Below, in pieces: positions 32,208 to 42,639 of a stretch of 64,000 nucleotides of DNA. The stretch covers positions 90,826,029-90,890,028 of the forward strand of contig CM043959.1 of the NCBI GenBank assembly GCA_014529385.2, read 5' to 3'. The DNA comes from Adiantum capillus-veneris. Its lineage: Eukaryota > Streptophyta > Polypodiopsida > Polypodiales > Pteridaceae. How positions within the stretch are numbered: the stretch's first letter is position 1; each line of letters opens with the position of its first letter. Below the pieces are notes generated by a model. That model was not told the DNA's origin and ran no database searches. It was given only the letters and a program-made list of their open reading frames with translations. Position numbers and translations under genes: made by a program.

Positions 32208-33528
32208 GGGAGGGGGTATAGCGGCTTAGTACTTAGGCACCACAAAAGGATGGCGAATCCTCACACCCTTCACACATACACAAGCTCACTCCAAACACAA
32301 GATTAGGTGGCGATTCCTCACACCTCACATGGGCAAAACATTGCAAGAAAACATACTCACAAAACATCAAGCTTTATTTAGAGAATAAGGCGATGAAATG
32401 GGGAGCATAGGGTAGGGGAATGAGAAGGGAGAGAGTGGTAGAGCACATAGCGGATAAGTGGGAGTTGATGGCGAAGACTCGCATGAGGGTTATGGCCATC
32501 ATCCTTCATTTAGTTGCCCTTCATCTCCCATAGCCATGGGTGTAGAGGTCATGCTCAAGACAAGCATGGTGATTGCGGTGATGGTGATGGTGATGGTGTG
32601 TGTGTGTGTGTGTGTGCACTAGGCACACACAATGCATAGTGTGTTCTTTGGTGATGTTGTGTGTGTATAGTGTGATGGTGACCCCTCTTTATATAGGGGA
32701 GGAGGGGGGAGAAATTCTAGAATTTAGAAATGAAGAAATCATTATCTACATAGGCCATGTGACTGTGGGCCCCACTTGTCTGGCTGTGTGTATATGTGCC
32801 AAAACAGCAGTCTCATGAGAGAGAGACTAAGAGAGAGAGATGGGTTGATGAAAAAAAGTGAGAGGTGACATGGATAATAAAGTAATTACAAGAGGGGAGA
32901 GAAGGGAGTGTGTTCAGAGGTGAATCTGTGTGCAGATGTGTGTGAACACAAGAAAAATCAGGTAACCACCAGGTGGGGATGGGTCTGTGGGCACCTTTTT
33001 CAGTGAAACTGAGTGTGTGTGAGTGTGGGGGAGGTTATTTAGCTACAAGACAAGAGACATGGCGCCCTTTAGAGAGAGGGGGGGGTATTTGGGTCATGGG
33101 ATATGATAGGAGAGAGAAAGGGGGGGTGGGGTATACTATTTTGGAAGATAGGATAAGTTGCATGTGAGTTAGGGTGCATTATTGGTGAGTTAGAATGCAT
33201 TATTGGTGAGAGGTGGGGTAGCTTGAGGGGAGAGCGAAAGGAGAAAGGACAAGGGGAGGAGAGAGGGAGTTGACCTTTTGAGTGGAGGAGAGGAAAAGGG
33301 ACACACGGCGGGGCATCAGTGAAGAAAAAGGAGGCAAGGTGGGGATGGGCTGTCCCGCAGGCATGAGGTGGCCTATTTTACCTTTCTCATATATTTACAT
33401 AATCATACTTTATTGTTATTCTTACTTTTCCAATGCCTTTTATCACTCCCTCCCTAAGAGGAGGTTTCCATGGGGTGGGGACGAGAGAAGAGGGGTATGG
33501 GAGCTTGGCTTCTGAAAAGCCCCCATCA
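31953..33528 (-). repeat. LTR, first copy, 1.58 kb
   Basis: Minus-strand ends TGATGGGG...CCCGTCA. It carries a TATA box (32688-32696) and a (GA)n tract (32164-32206). By hand I count about 20 substitutions against the copy at 37407-38990, near 1.3%. Confidence 0.92.
32688..32696 (-). promoter_or_regulatory. LTR TATA box
   Basis: Minus strand CTATATAAAG, conserved in all three LTRs of this family. Confidence 0.6.
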
Positions 33529-35138
33529 TTAGCCCTCCCCTTTTGGATAGAGGCATTCATGTCTCTAGCTCTGTTTCTTCTTCCACTTAGCTGTAGGATC
33601 CGATATCGAGTTGCCTTCTGAACTAGCCATTCCATTTGGCCATTGGTGAGATTTCTAGGATATTCATGAATCTGTAACAGGTCCGAGTGATAACTTGTTC
33701 CTTGGAATAGTGTCGGTTGATTAAAGGGGAAGCCCATGGCTTCCAGAACTTTGTGCCAATGTTCTCCTGGATCCCAAGTGAAAAATAGGATCATTTTTTG
33801 CAGTGTCCGAACAATAAAATTTGCATGCCAAATTGGATCAAATTTGTAACCACCAGTAGCGAGAGGGGAAATGAGCATCTTGGCTCCTACAAAGACAGAA
33901 CTGAAAATTATGATTCCCAAGAGTGTACCAAGAATCTACCATATATGGCCGCCTTGTTGGTGTGGTGAGCTCAAGTTGTCTTCAGAATCCTGATTACTGC
34001 CATGACTAGAAAAAACTGCGAGCATATCATGCTTCTTTTGGGTGTGCTCAAAAATGTCAGCTTCCTTTACTGATGCTAATAGCAAGCCACCTACCTTGCG
34101 GCTTAAATTCAAGCGTAATCCACTTACCTTTCTCCAAAGAGAGGATGCACTATTTGTAAAAAATTGTACCAAATTGCAAATGAGGTCTTCATTCTTGCAT
34201 TCTATTAGGCTTTTGTTTATCCATGGCTCCTTTGCTCTTATCTCCATGCTGATCTTCTCTCTATATGTTAGAGCAGCTAGCCATAGCCATAGGTCTGATG
34301 CATCCCATGCAAACACAATGCTGTGTTGTGGAGGAGTTTGAAACATCCTTAAAAGGTTAGCAGCATATTGATCATCAAACTTACTCTGAACACCCTCACA
34401 TAAACTGGAGGCATTACCCATCTCCAAGTTTATAACACCCTTCAGTAGACTAGAGGCATTACCCATCTCTAAGTCTATAACACTACACAATAAAGTCTTG
34501 CTCGGCTGCCAAGCCTGTGGAGAAATATCCAACTCCAAACCTTCAGTCATACTTACCTCTTCGTTATGGTCCTCAAGTGAAACTGCCTTGATGCAAGATT
34601 CATTTAGCAAGCTACATTGTCCTGGGTCCATGTTGGTGCACAGGCTTACGTTTTCAAAGCCCTCCCCTTTGATTGATATGTTGTCCACCTTCTGCAAAGC
34701 CTTGCTAGCAGGCTGTTTTTCCTCTTCTCTTGTATCTTTCATGCCCTTTGCATTCCTCTTACTCTGACGAGGCCTAATCAACACTTTACACCTTCTTACG
34801 CTTACTGCCCAATGTTGTCGATTGATCGCTTTTGTGCCTATTTCATTCAAGGTTAAAGATGTACTCACATTTGTAACACAATTTTCTTGACTTACCTCCC
34901 CCACCTGGGTAGCATCTTTTGATTCTTTAACCTCTTGTTCCACTGCTTCAGTTCTTTGAATAAACTTCTCGCTTGATCCTTCTTCGGTTACCTTCATCTT
35001 GACCTCTTCTGCAACACCAATGATACTTGGTGTGCGGGTACCAATTGATGGTGGGCGTAGGATGATTGTAAGTGGTGATTGTGGCGGTGGTTGCATTGGT
35101 GACTGGCGTTGAACTAGTGTGGCTAGTTGTGGTTGCAC
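33387..35138 (-). pseudogene. gag-linked novel ORF with hydrophobic segments, copy 1
   Basis: Minus frame 35138-33936 (400 residues) continues gag past its stop. A Pro/Gln-rich linker and a Lys/Glu-rich segment lead into a distinctive region: two 15-residue repeats (VI[DN]LEMGNASSL), a Trp-rich FAWDASDLWLWLAAL and LWRKVSGLRLNLSRK. A TAG (TGG in copy 2) then breaks it within a hydrophobic WWILGTLLGIIIFSSVFVG, a likely membrane span. It resumes as 33920-33387, ending LTNGQMEWLVQKATRYRI, which matches the spacer before integrase in the 12.7 kb element (LTKGQKQWLTRKATRYRL). So the gene replaces protease through RNase H and rejoins pol sequence. Function unknown; an envelope-like or captured host membrane protein are both possible. 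Confidence 0.7.
33532..33543 (-). other. polypurine tract, first internal copy
   Basis: Minus strand AAAAGGGGAGGGCTAA directly before the LTR start. An identical tract borders the second LTR at 38994-39005. Confidence 0.8.
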
Positions 35139-35261
35139 CGTTGGTGGTGGGATTTGAACAGGTGGGATTGGTTGCCTGAGTGGCGGTGGTGTTCTTGGTG
35201 GAGAGATCTGATTCTGTCTCCCCCCTCTATTGAAATTCTGCCTCCTCGGGTGTGGGCAGTA

Positions 35262-36041
35262 CTACATTCCACGGCCATCTTCCCCGTAGTTGTAACAATG
35301 GTACTCTGGGTTCTGCCTTCGTTGTCCTCTTCCTTGTTCTGGGTTCCTTCCAGCTGTATGCCCTTGCTGCACCAGATGCACAGATAAACTCTCTAGTTGG
35401 GTGGTGATGCGACTCAGCAAGTCTTGCTCTTCTGATGCCTCCTGTGGTTGGACTCTATGATTGGTTGTTGCAGTCACTGGGGTTGGTTGGGCCGAGCTTG
35501 TTTCCTCTGACTCGTTTACTCTTGCTTGCATGCGTAGCTTCTTGTCTTTAAGGCGGGCTACTTCGACTGCCAACTCATATGTTGCAGGAAACCTTCCCTT
35601 CACCTTCTCTCTAAGCGGCAACCATAGACCAGCAATGAAACGGTCCTTCTTTAGGAAACTAGGCGCTCCTTCACCTTCCTCCAGCGAGGCAACCCATCTC
35701 TCCCATAAGTCCACAAATTTAGACTCGTAGGTGGCATACTCCAGCAGGCCTCCCTGCTTTAATTCTGTCAGTAACTGCCATAGCCTCTCCGAGGTTGTGC
35801 CTCCACCAAACCTCTTTACAAAAGCAGCCATTAACACATCCCATGCATTCTTGGTGGCCTGGGGCAATGCATTATACCAGGACTTGGCCTCTACTTTCAT
35901 CAATAGAGGAAAAATTCTAAGTCGTGAAGCGTCGTCATCTTTGTTGGAGACGATACAAGCAATGTTGAAATCATCCAAAAAGTCGGTGGTGAGATCCTCT
36001 CCCTTCTTTCCACTGAACGTGGGGAAAGAAACACTTGCCAT
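35262..36041 (-). CDS. gag capsid and start of nucleocapsid
   Basis: 259 residues, starting ATG at 36041 (MASVSFPTFSGKKGED). Capsid-type landmarks are FLDDFNIAC, FPLLMKVEAKSWYNALP, WDVLMAAFVKRFGG, YATYESKFVDLW and DRFIAGLWLPLREKVK, typical of plant gypsy gag. The zinc knuckle is damaged: CYNYGEDGRGM, losing one Cys and the His, and the ORF stops there at a TAG where the 12.8 kb copy has TAC. The same frame then continues into the novel ORF. The gag tail (SVHLVQQG) matches 12807-13457 (SVHLIQQG). Confidence 0.9.
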   Translation of the reverse strand: MASVSFPTFSGKKGEDLTTDFLDDFNIACIVSNKDDDASRLRIFPLLMKVEAKSWYNALPQATKNAWDVLMAAFVKRFGGGTTSERLWQLLTELKQGGLLEYATYESKFVDLWERWVASLEEGEGAPSFLKKDRFIAGLWLPLREKVKGRFPATYELAVEVARLKDKKLRMQARVNESEETSSAQPTPVTATTNHRVQPQEASEEQDLLSRITTQLESLSVHLVQQGHTAGRNPEQGRGQRRQNPEYHCYNYGEDGRGM

Positions 36042-36161
36042 GGTAGTGACTCAGAAAATTACAAACCTCTTTTTTCTTTTTTTTCTTTTTTTTCTTTTTT
36101 TTTTAACATTACATTAACAGTAGCGGCTCATAGCAGCTTTTTACAGGGGTGTGTGGATAGG

Positions 36162-36930
36162 TTAAAACAAGATAAAGATAGAAACATTAAAGGAATGATG
36201 GTAATCTAATATGGGGAGAATGATAGGGTTCGGGGAATTGAGGATTTCTCCTAGTACCGCCGCACCGAATAGGTGTACGATCTTCTGTTGGTAGAAGAAT
36301 TTCCTATCTACATAGATATTCACATGCATATGCTGCAAGAATCTGAACGGGAATGCCGTTGGCCCGTTTTCCATCATGCACAGAGGATGAAATACTTACT
36401 TATACTCTTATCGTGCCAGTGTTGATGAGTTGGCACATCCACAAGAGGTCGTCGCCTTTCATGGGCTCTACCTTTCCTTCGTTGCTCAGCACGTACGGGG
36501 TGATGGCGACGCGTCTGACCACTCCCAGCCTCTTGGCTAACAGCAATTGCAGGTAATTTTTGTAGTCGGCGTGTTGCATGAATTCTACTCCATTCAGTTG
36601 CAACTCGTCCTCAGCCTACTGGGTTTCTCCCGTGGTAGAGAGCTTCTTCAGGATAATTTGTACAGGGAGAGGAGGAAGATCCTCCACTCTCTTTCCAAAA
36701 CAGCAAGAGCAGTAGCCGAACCACTCTTCTCTAGGACATGGGAATCTTCTTACCACTTCTTCTTCCGGATTGTTGAAGTGGATTGGTAGCACTCGCATGC
36801 GTCGTGCAAATTGGTAGGCGACCTTTCGCCGCTTAGCTTCGGATGACTTCCTCTTTGGCAAACTGGGCACAACCCGGCTTTCTGAGCTTGAAGCACTTTC
36901 TTGGCCAAATGCTTCTCCCTTCTGGGTCAT
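36162..36930 (-). pseudogene. ORF upstream of gag (ORF1-like)
   Basis: Frame 36930-36400 is open except for one TAG near 36616, reading MTQKGEAFGQESASSSES, FARRMRVLPIHFNNPEEEVV, FGYCSCCFGKRVEDLPPLP, then YLQLLLAKRLGVVRRVAITPYVLS and WMCQLINTGTI. It appears to continue in another frame (36377-36162: MENGPTAFPFRFLQHMHVNIYVDRKFFYQQKIVHLFGAA). It sits between the leader and gag on the same strand. Ogre/Tat-type plant elements are known to carry an extra ORF upstream of gag. No domain recognised. Confidence 0.6.
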
Positions 36931-37142
36931 GTGTTTCCAGACTGGCTTATCTTCTCCTTGCCTTTGGCTCGAGCAGCCCCTTTAGGCCACTTTGGAGTTA
37001 TAACTTTGACACCGTTTGCTTCCCTTCCTTGATGTGAATGACTTCTTTGCGATGAATGTCAATGTAGATGACTTCAGCCCTTTCGCTGCCTTCGTTGCTG
37101 GCACTCATTGACAGTGTGCCTTGGTTGACAACAGTGATGTCA

Positions 37143-37331
37143 CTACAACGACCTCCCACCTGATGCTCTCAATTTATAGTTAGAACGAGCGACACGAGAT
37201 GGAGAATTTACCTCTTGAATGCTGACGACACTGCAGCCTGGCAGTAGCACCTCAATGAAGGTGGCTAGTGCCTCCTTCGTCTCTTCTTCTTCCGTCCTCC
37301 AGTTAAAAATTTCCTTCAGCCATTTGTCCAT
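37143..37331 (-). CDS. short leader ORF, possible first exon of ORF1
   Basis: 62 residues (MDKWLKEIFNWRTEEEETKE...), starting 55-75 bases inside the internal region after the primer site. The minus strand shows AAGAG|GTAAAT after codon about 44, a plausible splice donor, so it may be exon 1 of the upstream ORF. Speculative. Confidence 0.35.
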   Translation of the reverse strand: MDKWLKEIFNWRTEEEETKEALATFIEVLLPGCSVVSIQEVNSPSRVARSNYKLRASGGRSL

Positions 37332-37383
37332 GATTGATAGTGGGCGTCACTTTCAGCATTGTAAACTGAAGGGTCTTAGAAAG

Positions 37384-37404
37384 CCCTCCTCAGTGGGGGC
37401 ACCA
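37384..37404 (-). other. candidate primer binding site
   Basis: On the minus strand, two bases after the LTR end (CCCGTCA), the sequence is TGGTGCCCCCACTGAGG. It starts TGG as a tRNA 3' CCA complement should. I did not identify the tRNA. Confidence 0.55.
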
Positions 37405-37406
37405 AA

Positions 37407-37615
37407 TGACGGGAGCAAAGCGAACCCCGAACCCCCGACGGCCTCTAAAACACCGGGGACCGAATGGCACGCCTCGAGCCTGTCACGGTAACGCAAACAG
37501 GGGGCACCTAGCTTCAGCGGCTAGGACGCAAACAACACACCACCATAACAAAGTTTTCATCCAAGAGAGATGGATGCTTGGGAGTAATGATGAAGAGGAA
37601 AGGGAATGAGATCAA

Positions 37616-37661
<46 letters not shown>

Positions 37662-38990
37662 GGGAGGGGGTATAGCGGCTTAGTACTTAGGCATCACAAA
37701 AGGATGGCGAATCCTCACACCCTTCACACATACACAAGCTCACTCCAAACACAAGATTAGGTGGCGATTCCGCACACCTCACATGGGCAAAACATTGCAA
37801 GAAAACATACTCACAAAACCTCAAGCTTTATTTAGAGAATAAGGCGATGAAATGGGGAGCATAGGGTAGGGGAATGAGAAGGGAGAGAGTGGTAGAGCAC
37901 ATGGCAGATAAGTGGGAGTTGATGGCGAAGACTCGCACGAGGGTTATGGCCATCATCCTTCATTTAGTTGCCCTTCATCTTCCATAGCCAAGGGTGTAGA
38001 GGTCATGCTCAAGACAAGCATGGTGATTGCGGTGATGGTGATGGTGATGGTGATGGTGTGTGTGTGTGTGTGTGTGCACTAGGCACACACAATGCATAGT
38101 GTGTTCTTTGGTGATGTTGTGTGTGTATAGTGTGATGGTGACCCCTCTTTATATAGGGGAGGAGGGGGGAGAAATTCTAGAATTTAGAAATGAAGAAATC
38201 ATTATCTACATAGGCCATGTGACTGTGGGCCCCACTTGTCTGGCTGTGTGTATATGTGCCAAAACAGCAGTCTCATGAGAGAGAGACTAAGAGAGAGAGA
38301 TGGGTTGATGAAAAAAAGTGAGAGGTGACATGGATAATAAAGTAATTACAAGAGGGGAGAGAGGGGAGTGTGTTCAGAGGTGAATCTGTGTGCAGATGTG
38401 TGTGAACACAAGAAAAATCATGTAACCACCAGGTGGGGATGGGTCTGTGGGCACCATTTTCTGTGAAACTGAGTGTGTGTGAGTGTGGGGGAGGTTATTT
38501 AGCTACAAGACAAGAGACATGGCGCCATTTAGAGAGAGAGAGGGGGGTATTTGGGTCATGGGATATGATAGGAGAGAGAAAGGGGGGGTGGGGTATACTA
38601 TTTTGGAAGATAGGATAAGTTGCATGTGAGTTAGGGTGCATTATTGGTGAGTTAGAATGCATTATTGGTGAGAGGTGGGGTAGCTTGAGGGGAGAGAGAA
38701 AGGAGAAAGGACAAGGGGAAGAGAGAGGGGGTTGACCTTTTGAGTGGAGGAGAGGAAAAGGGACACACGGCGGGGCATCAGTGAAGAAAAAGGAGGCAAG
38801 GTGGGGATGGGCTGTCCCGCAGGCATGAGGTGGCCTATTTTACCTTTCTCATATATTTACATAATCATACTTTATTTTTTTTCTTACTTTTCCAATGCCT
38901 TTTATCACTCCCTCCCTAAGAGGAGGTTTCCATGGGGTGGGGACGAGAGAAGAGGGGTATGGGAGCTTGGCTTGTGAAAAGCCCCCATCA
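37407..38990 (-). repeat. LTR, second copy, 1.58 kb
   Basis: Same family and orientation as 31953-33528. TATA box at 38148-38156, (GA)n at 37619-37659. It is flanked on its left by a primer site and on its right by a polypurine tract, so it serves as the 5' LTR of one unit and the 3' LTR of the next. Confidence 0.92.
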
Positions 38991-39067
38991 TTAGCCCTCC
39001 CCTTTTGGCTAGAGGCATTCATGTCTCTAGCTCTGTTTCTTCTTCCACTTAGATGTAGGATCCGATA

Positions 39068-40012
39068 TCAAGTTGCCTTCTGAACTAGCCATTCCATTTG
39101 GCCATTGGTGAGATTTCTAGGATATTCATGAATCTGTAACAGGTCCGAGTGATAACTTGTTCCTTGGAATAGTGTCGGTTGATTAAAGGGGAAGCCCATG
39201 GCTTCCAGAACTTTGTGCCAATGTTCTCCTGGATCCCAAGTGAAAAATAGGATCATTGTTTGCAGTGTCCAAACAATAAAATTTGCATGCCAAATTGGAT
39301 CAAATTTGTAACCACCAGTAGCGAGAGGGAAAATGAGCATCTTGGCTCCTACAAAGACAGAACTGAAAATTATGATTCCCAAGAGTGTACCAAGAATCCA
39401 CCATATATGGCCGCCTTGTTGGTGTGGTGAGCTCAAGTTGTCTTCAGAATCCTGATTACTGCCATGACTAGAAAAAACTGCGAGCATATCATGCTTCTTT
39501 TGGGTGTGCTCAAACATGTCAGCTTCCTTTACTGATGCTAATAGCAAGCCACCTACCTTGCGGCTTAAATTCAAGCGTAATCCACTTACCTTTCTCCAAA
39601 GAGAGGATGCACTATTTGTAAAAAATTGTACCAAATTGCAAATGAGGTCTTCATTCTTGCATTCTATTAGGCTTTTGTCTATCCATAACTCCTTTGCTCT
39701 TATCTCCATGCTGATCTTCTCTCTATATGTTAGAGCAGCTAGCCATAGCCATAGGTCTGATGCATCCCATGCAAACACAATGCTGTGTTGTGGAGGAGTT
39801 TGGAACATCCTTAAAAGGTTGGCAGCATATTGATCATCAAACTTACTCTGAACACCCTCACATAAACTGGAGGCATTACCCATCTCCAAGTTTATAACAC
39901 CCTTCAGTAGACTAGAGGCATTACCCATCTCTAAGTCTATAACACTACACAATAAAGTCTTGCTCGGCTGCCAAGCCTCTGGAGAAATATCCAACTCCAA
40001 ATCTTCAGTCAT
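39068..40012 (-). CDS. novel ORF with hydrophobic segments, copy 2 (no TAG)
   Basis: 314 residues, the uninterrupted version of the copy-1 region. Order: VIDLEMGNASSL and VINLEMGNASSL repeats (residues about 22-55), a Trp-rich FAWDASDLWLWLAAL near 80, an amphipathic Arg/Lys segment, Ser/His/Gln-rich loop, then a strongly hydrophobic stretch IWWILGTLLGIIIFSSVFVG near 205. A second hydrophobic patch is FIVWTLQTMILFFTW near 248. It ends in the pol-spacer match NGQMEWLVQKAT. There is no signal peptide in view because the N-terminal half lies beyond the truncation at 40055. Unknown function. Confidence 0.7.
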   Translation of the reverse strand: MTEDLELDISPEAWQPSKTLLCSVIDLEMGNASSLLKGVINLEMGNASSLCEGVQSKFDDQYAANLLRMFQTPPQHSIVFAWDASDLWLWLAALTYREKISMEIRAKELWIDKSLIECKNEDLICNLVQFFTNSASSLWRKVSGLRLNLSRKVGGLLLASVKEADMFEHTQKKHDMLAVFSSHGSNQDSEDNLSSPHQQGGHIWWILGTLLGIIIFSSVFVGAKMLIFPLATGGYKFDPIWHANFIVWTLQTMILFFTWDPGEHWHKVLEAMGFPFNQPTLFQGTSYHSDLLQIHEYPRNLTNGQMEWLVQKAT

Positions 40013-40170
40013 ACTTACGTCTTCGTTATGGTCCTCAAGTGAAACTGCCTTGAGGCAAAACCGAGTGAGCCAAGCCGAGTCGCCGACTCAGGCGGTTGAA
40101 GGCCAAGGTGGGACCAACAGTTTATCGAAATTGGGGGGCCGAGAATGGCAGGTGTGTGTTTGTCTGTGTG

Positions 40171-40838
<668 letters not shown>

Positions 40839-41009
40839 GGTAATGGTGAGCACGAGATGGTTTTCAATTCAAGCAGCGTAGATTCTGCAGACGCATTAAA
40901 GGAGAAGTGTGTGTGTGGGTTTTGATGACTTGAGAGCAGAGCAAGAGATTGTAGCGAGATGGATCCAGGTGTTCACTGCCTGGGTGAGGGACTCTACATA
41001 GTTTTGCAA

Positions 41010-41395
41010 TTGTAACAGTTGAGCAAACTCATCAATAATATGTGTAGGAGCCCCATTTTTCTCTTGGTGCTTCAAGTTGCTGTTATGGCGGATAATCATA
41101 GCAAGCTGATGAGTTAAATCATCCTCAGTACGAGCAGAAGTGTCCATCATTACAGAGGGTCTGATAGGAGGTGGAGGAACTGGCAATACTTGTGAAACCA
41201 TCCAATCATGATGTGCATACTTAGCATTAAATCCCATGAGCATACAATCTTCATCAAAAAAAGAAAAACTAATCTGCTTCAAGATACCAAGCACTTTCTC
41301 TGCACTAAGCTGTTGCTTTCTTTCAACAGGTTCTGGTAAAAACTATTGCTCATCACGATTTGTCTTCTTCTTGCTAGCTTTGAAGTTCTTCTGCA
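41010..41395 (-). pseudogene. NRPB1: fragment of RNA polymerase II largest subunit
   Basis: The minus strand reads FLPEPVERKQQLSAEKVLGILKQI, then DEDCMLMGFNAKYAHHDWM, VLPVPPPPIRPSVMMDTSAR, EDDLTHQLAMIIRHNSNLKHQE and NGAPTHIIDEFAQLLQ. This matches the clamp/linker region of eukaryotic RPB1 (PIPPPPVRPSVMMD, DDLTHQLAMIIRHN, GAPAHIISEFAQLLQ) in order, apart from a four-residue insertion (FSFF). An in-frame TAG lies before FLPEP. After LLQ the expected FHIATYFDN is replaced by unrelated sequence, so it is an internal fragment of about 125 of roughly 1,800 residues, compatible with one exon. No flanking exons seen. Nonfunctional, perhaps captured by a mobile element. Confidence 0.88.
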
Positions 41396-41687
41396 GCAAC
41401 AGCAGGCCTAAGAATGAGCATGCTACAGCTGTCTGAGCAGAAGAGTGATGAGGTCGGCATCGGTACTGCCATGGCCACAGTGTGTGGGACTGCGTAGCAT
41501 GAGGAAGCTCTTCGCTAAAAAACGAGGTGTGTGTGTTGTGATGGAGTGCTCATAGGCAAGCTGTGGGGTCAACATGAGGTTAAAGAGTCTTGTCTGGGTG
41601 TATTGATGCATGCCAAGCAGCCAAATCAGTGGCAACGTCAAGGGAGTGGGACTCGCTAGCAGCAAAGGAGTAACAGACAGATGGCGG

Positions 41688-41929
41688 AAGTCAACGAGAG
41701 CTAGCTCAGTTGGTAGAGCAAGAGCCCCTTGTGTCAAAGGTCTTGGGTTCAAACCCCCTTGACAGCTCGTATGCAATGTAGCCCTTAGGGGTTGTTCCCC
41801 TAGTCCAAATGATGGATTGTCCACCCTAACCGGGCTGGGATGACTCACCTTAAGAGTCAGATTGCCTCCACCTACGGGGGTTGGGTGTGTGTGCTGTAAT
41901 TTCAAAGTTCTACTCTCTCCAAAAAAAAA
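41688..41929 (+). mobile_element. tRNA-derived SINE with poly(A) and target-site duplication
   Basis: The head resembles a tRNA gene: box A TAGCTCAGTTGG (41702-41713) and box B GGTTCAAACCC (41746-41756), the internal RNA polymerase III promoter. A tRNA-unrelated body follows and ends in A10 (41921-41930). AGACAGATGGCGG occurs at 41675-41687 and again at 41930-41942, a 13-bp perfect target-site duplication. Total about 242 bp. The perfect duplication suggests recent insertion. It has no coding capacity and depends on LINE enzymes. Confidence 0.88.
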
Positions 41930-41942
41930 AGACAGATGGCGG

Positions 41943-42539
41943 GGACAGATGACTTAAAATAAGGCCAACTTGTGTGTGTGTGGCTTTTTCTGCTTGTGCA
42001 CAGTTAGGAGCCAGATTCCAGAAGACGAGGGACTCAGCGAACAACTCCAAAAGCAGTGACAGGCTACTCCAAATCACGGACTATGGTGGACCATGAGTAT
42101 GACAGCATGGTAGCCCAGATGAGCGCGCTACACAAGGTCTCCAAGGAGGCCATGATGGCATTATTAGTATAATGGCAAAAACGATTGCAACATGCAGGCT
42201 CATACTGCACTGAGTAGTGGTGGCTAGCTTTCAAATAGGGGCTCAATGAACCTTCAAAATTGAAGCATCGACTATTTGTTTGGCAGCGACTCACGAGTCA
42301 AGCGCGCAAGTGGGAGGCCATATGAAAGGATGATAGAGAAGCGTCGTGCCGAGCTAGGGTTCAATCAGTGTGAGCTGGGTCAGTGGGAGTGTGCAAGGTG
42401 ACAATTAAGGCTGCATTGGTGGGCCTGATCCAACGGGTCTTGCGGCTAGATGTGGTTTGAGGCCAGTGCAAATAGGGCGCCAATTTTGTGGAGCCACCGA
42501 AAGTGAAATTTATGCATGCTCTCGACAAGGAAAGCATTT

Positions 42540-42540
<1 letters not shown>
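41943..42540 (+). other. coding-like remnant, unrecognised
   Basis: One frame from about 42010 reads with scattered stops: MVDHEYDSMVAQMSALHKVSKEAMMALL, LFVWQRLTSQARKWEA and GANFVEPPKVKFMHALDKES. The composition looks like a decayed protein, but I recognise no family. The last stretch resembles spacer B of the GT array at the DNA level (TTTTGTGGAGCCAC). Confidence 0.3.

Positions 42541-42630
<90 letters not shown>
42541..42630. repeat. (GT)n microsatellite, about 90 bp
   Basis: Pure GT dinucleotides after CATTTCAT. Confidence 0.95.
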
Positions 42631-42633
<3 letters not shown>

Positions 42634-42639
42634 CATGCG

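Larger units (their letters stand above)
31953..40055 (-). mobile_element. tandem partial dimer of non-autonomous Tat-like element
   Basis: On the plus-strand map the order is LTR (31953-33528), internal region (33529-37406), LTR (37407-38990), partial internal region (38991-40055). Both LTRs have the same PPT-side internal sequence on their right. A full unit has a primer-site-like sequence, an ORF upstream of gag, gag, then an ORF with hydrophobic segments, and no RT, RNase H or integrase. The second internal copy breaks off near 40055. LTR and PPT match the pol-bearing element at 12.7-19.0 kb, which could have supplied enzymes in trans. Confidence 0.85.

Noticed and set aside
41702-41770. 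Functional tRNA gene
   Set aside because: Box A and box B are present but the arms pair poorly and the unit is embedded in a poly(A)-tailed element with target duplication, so it is a SINE head.
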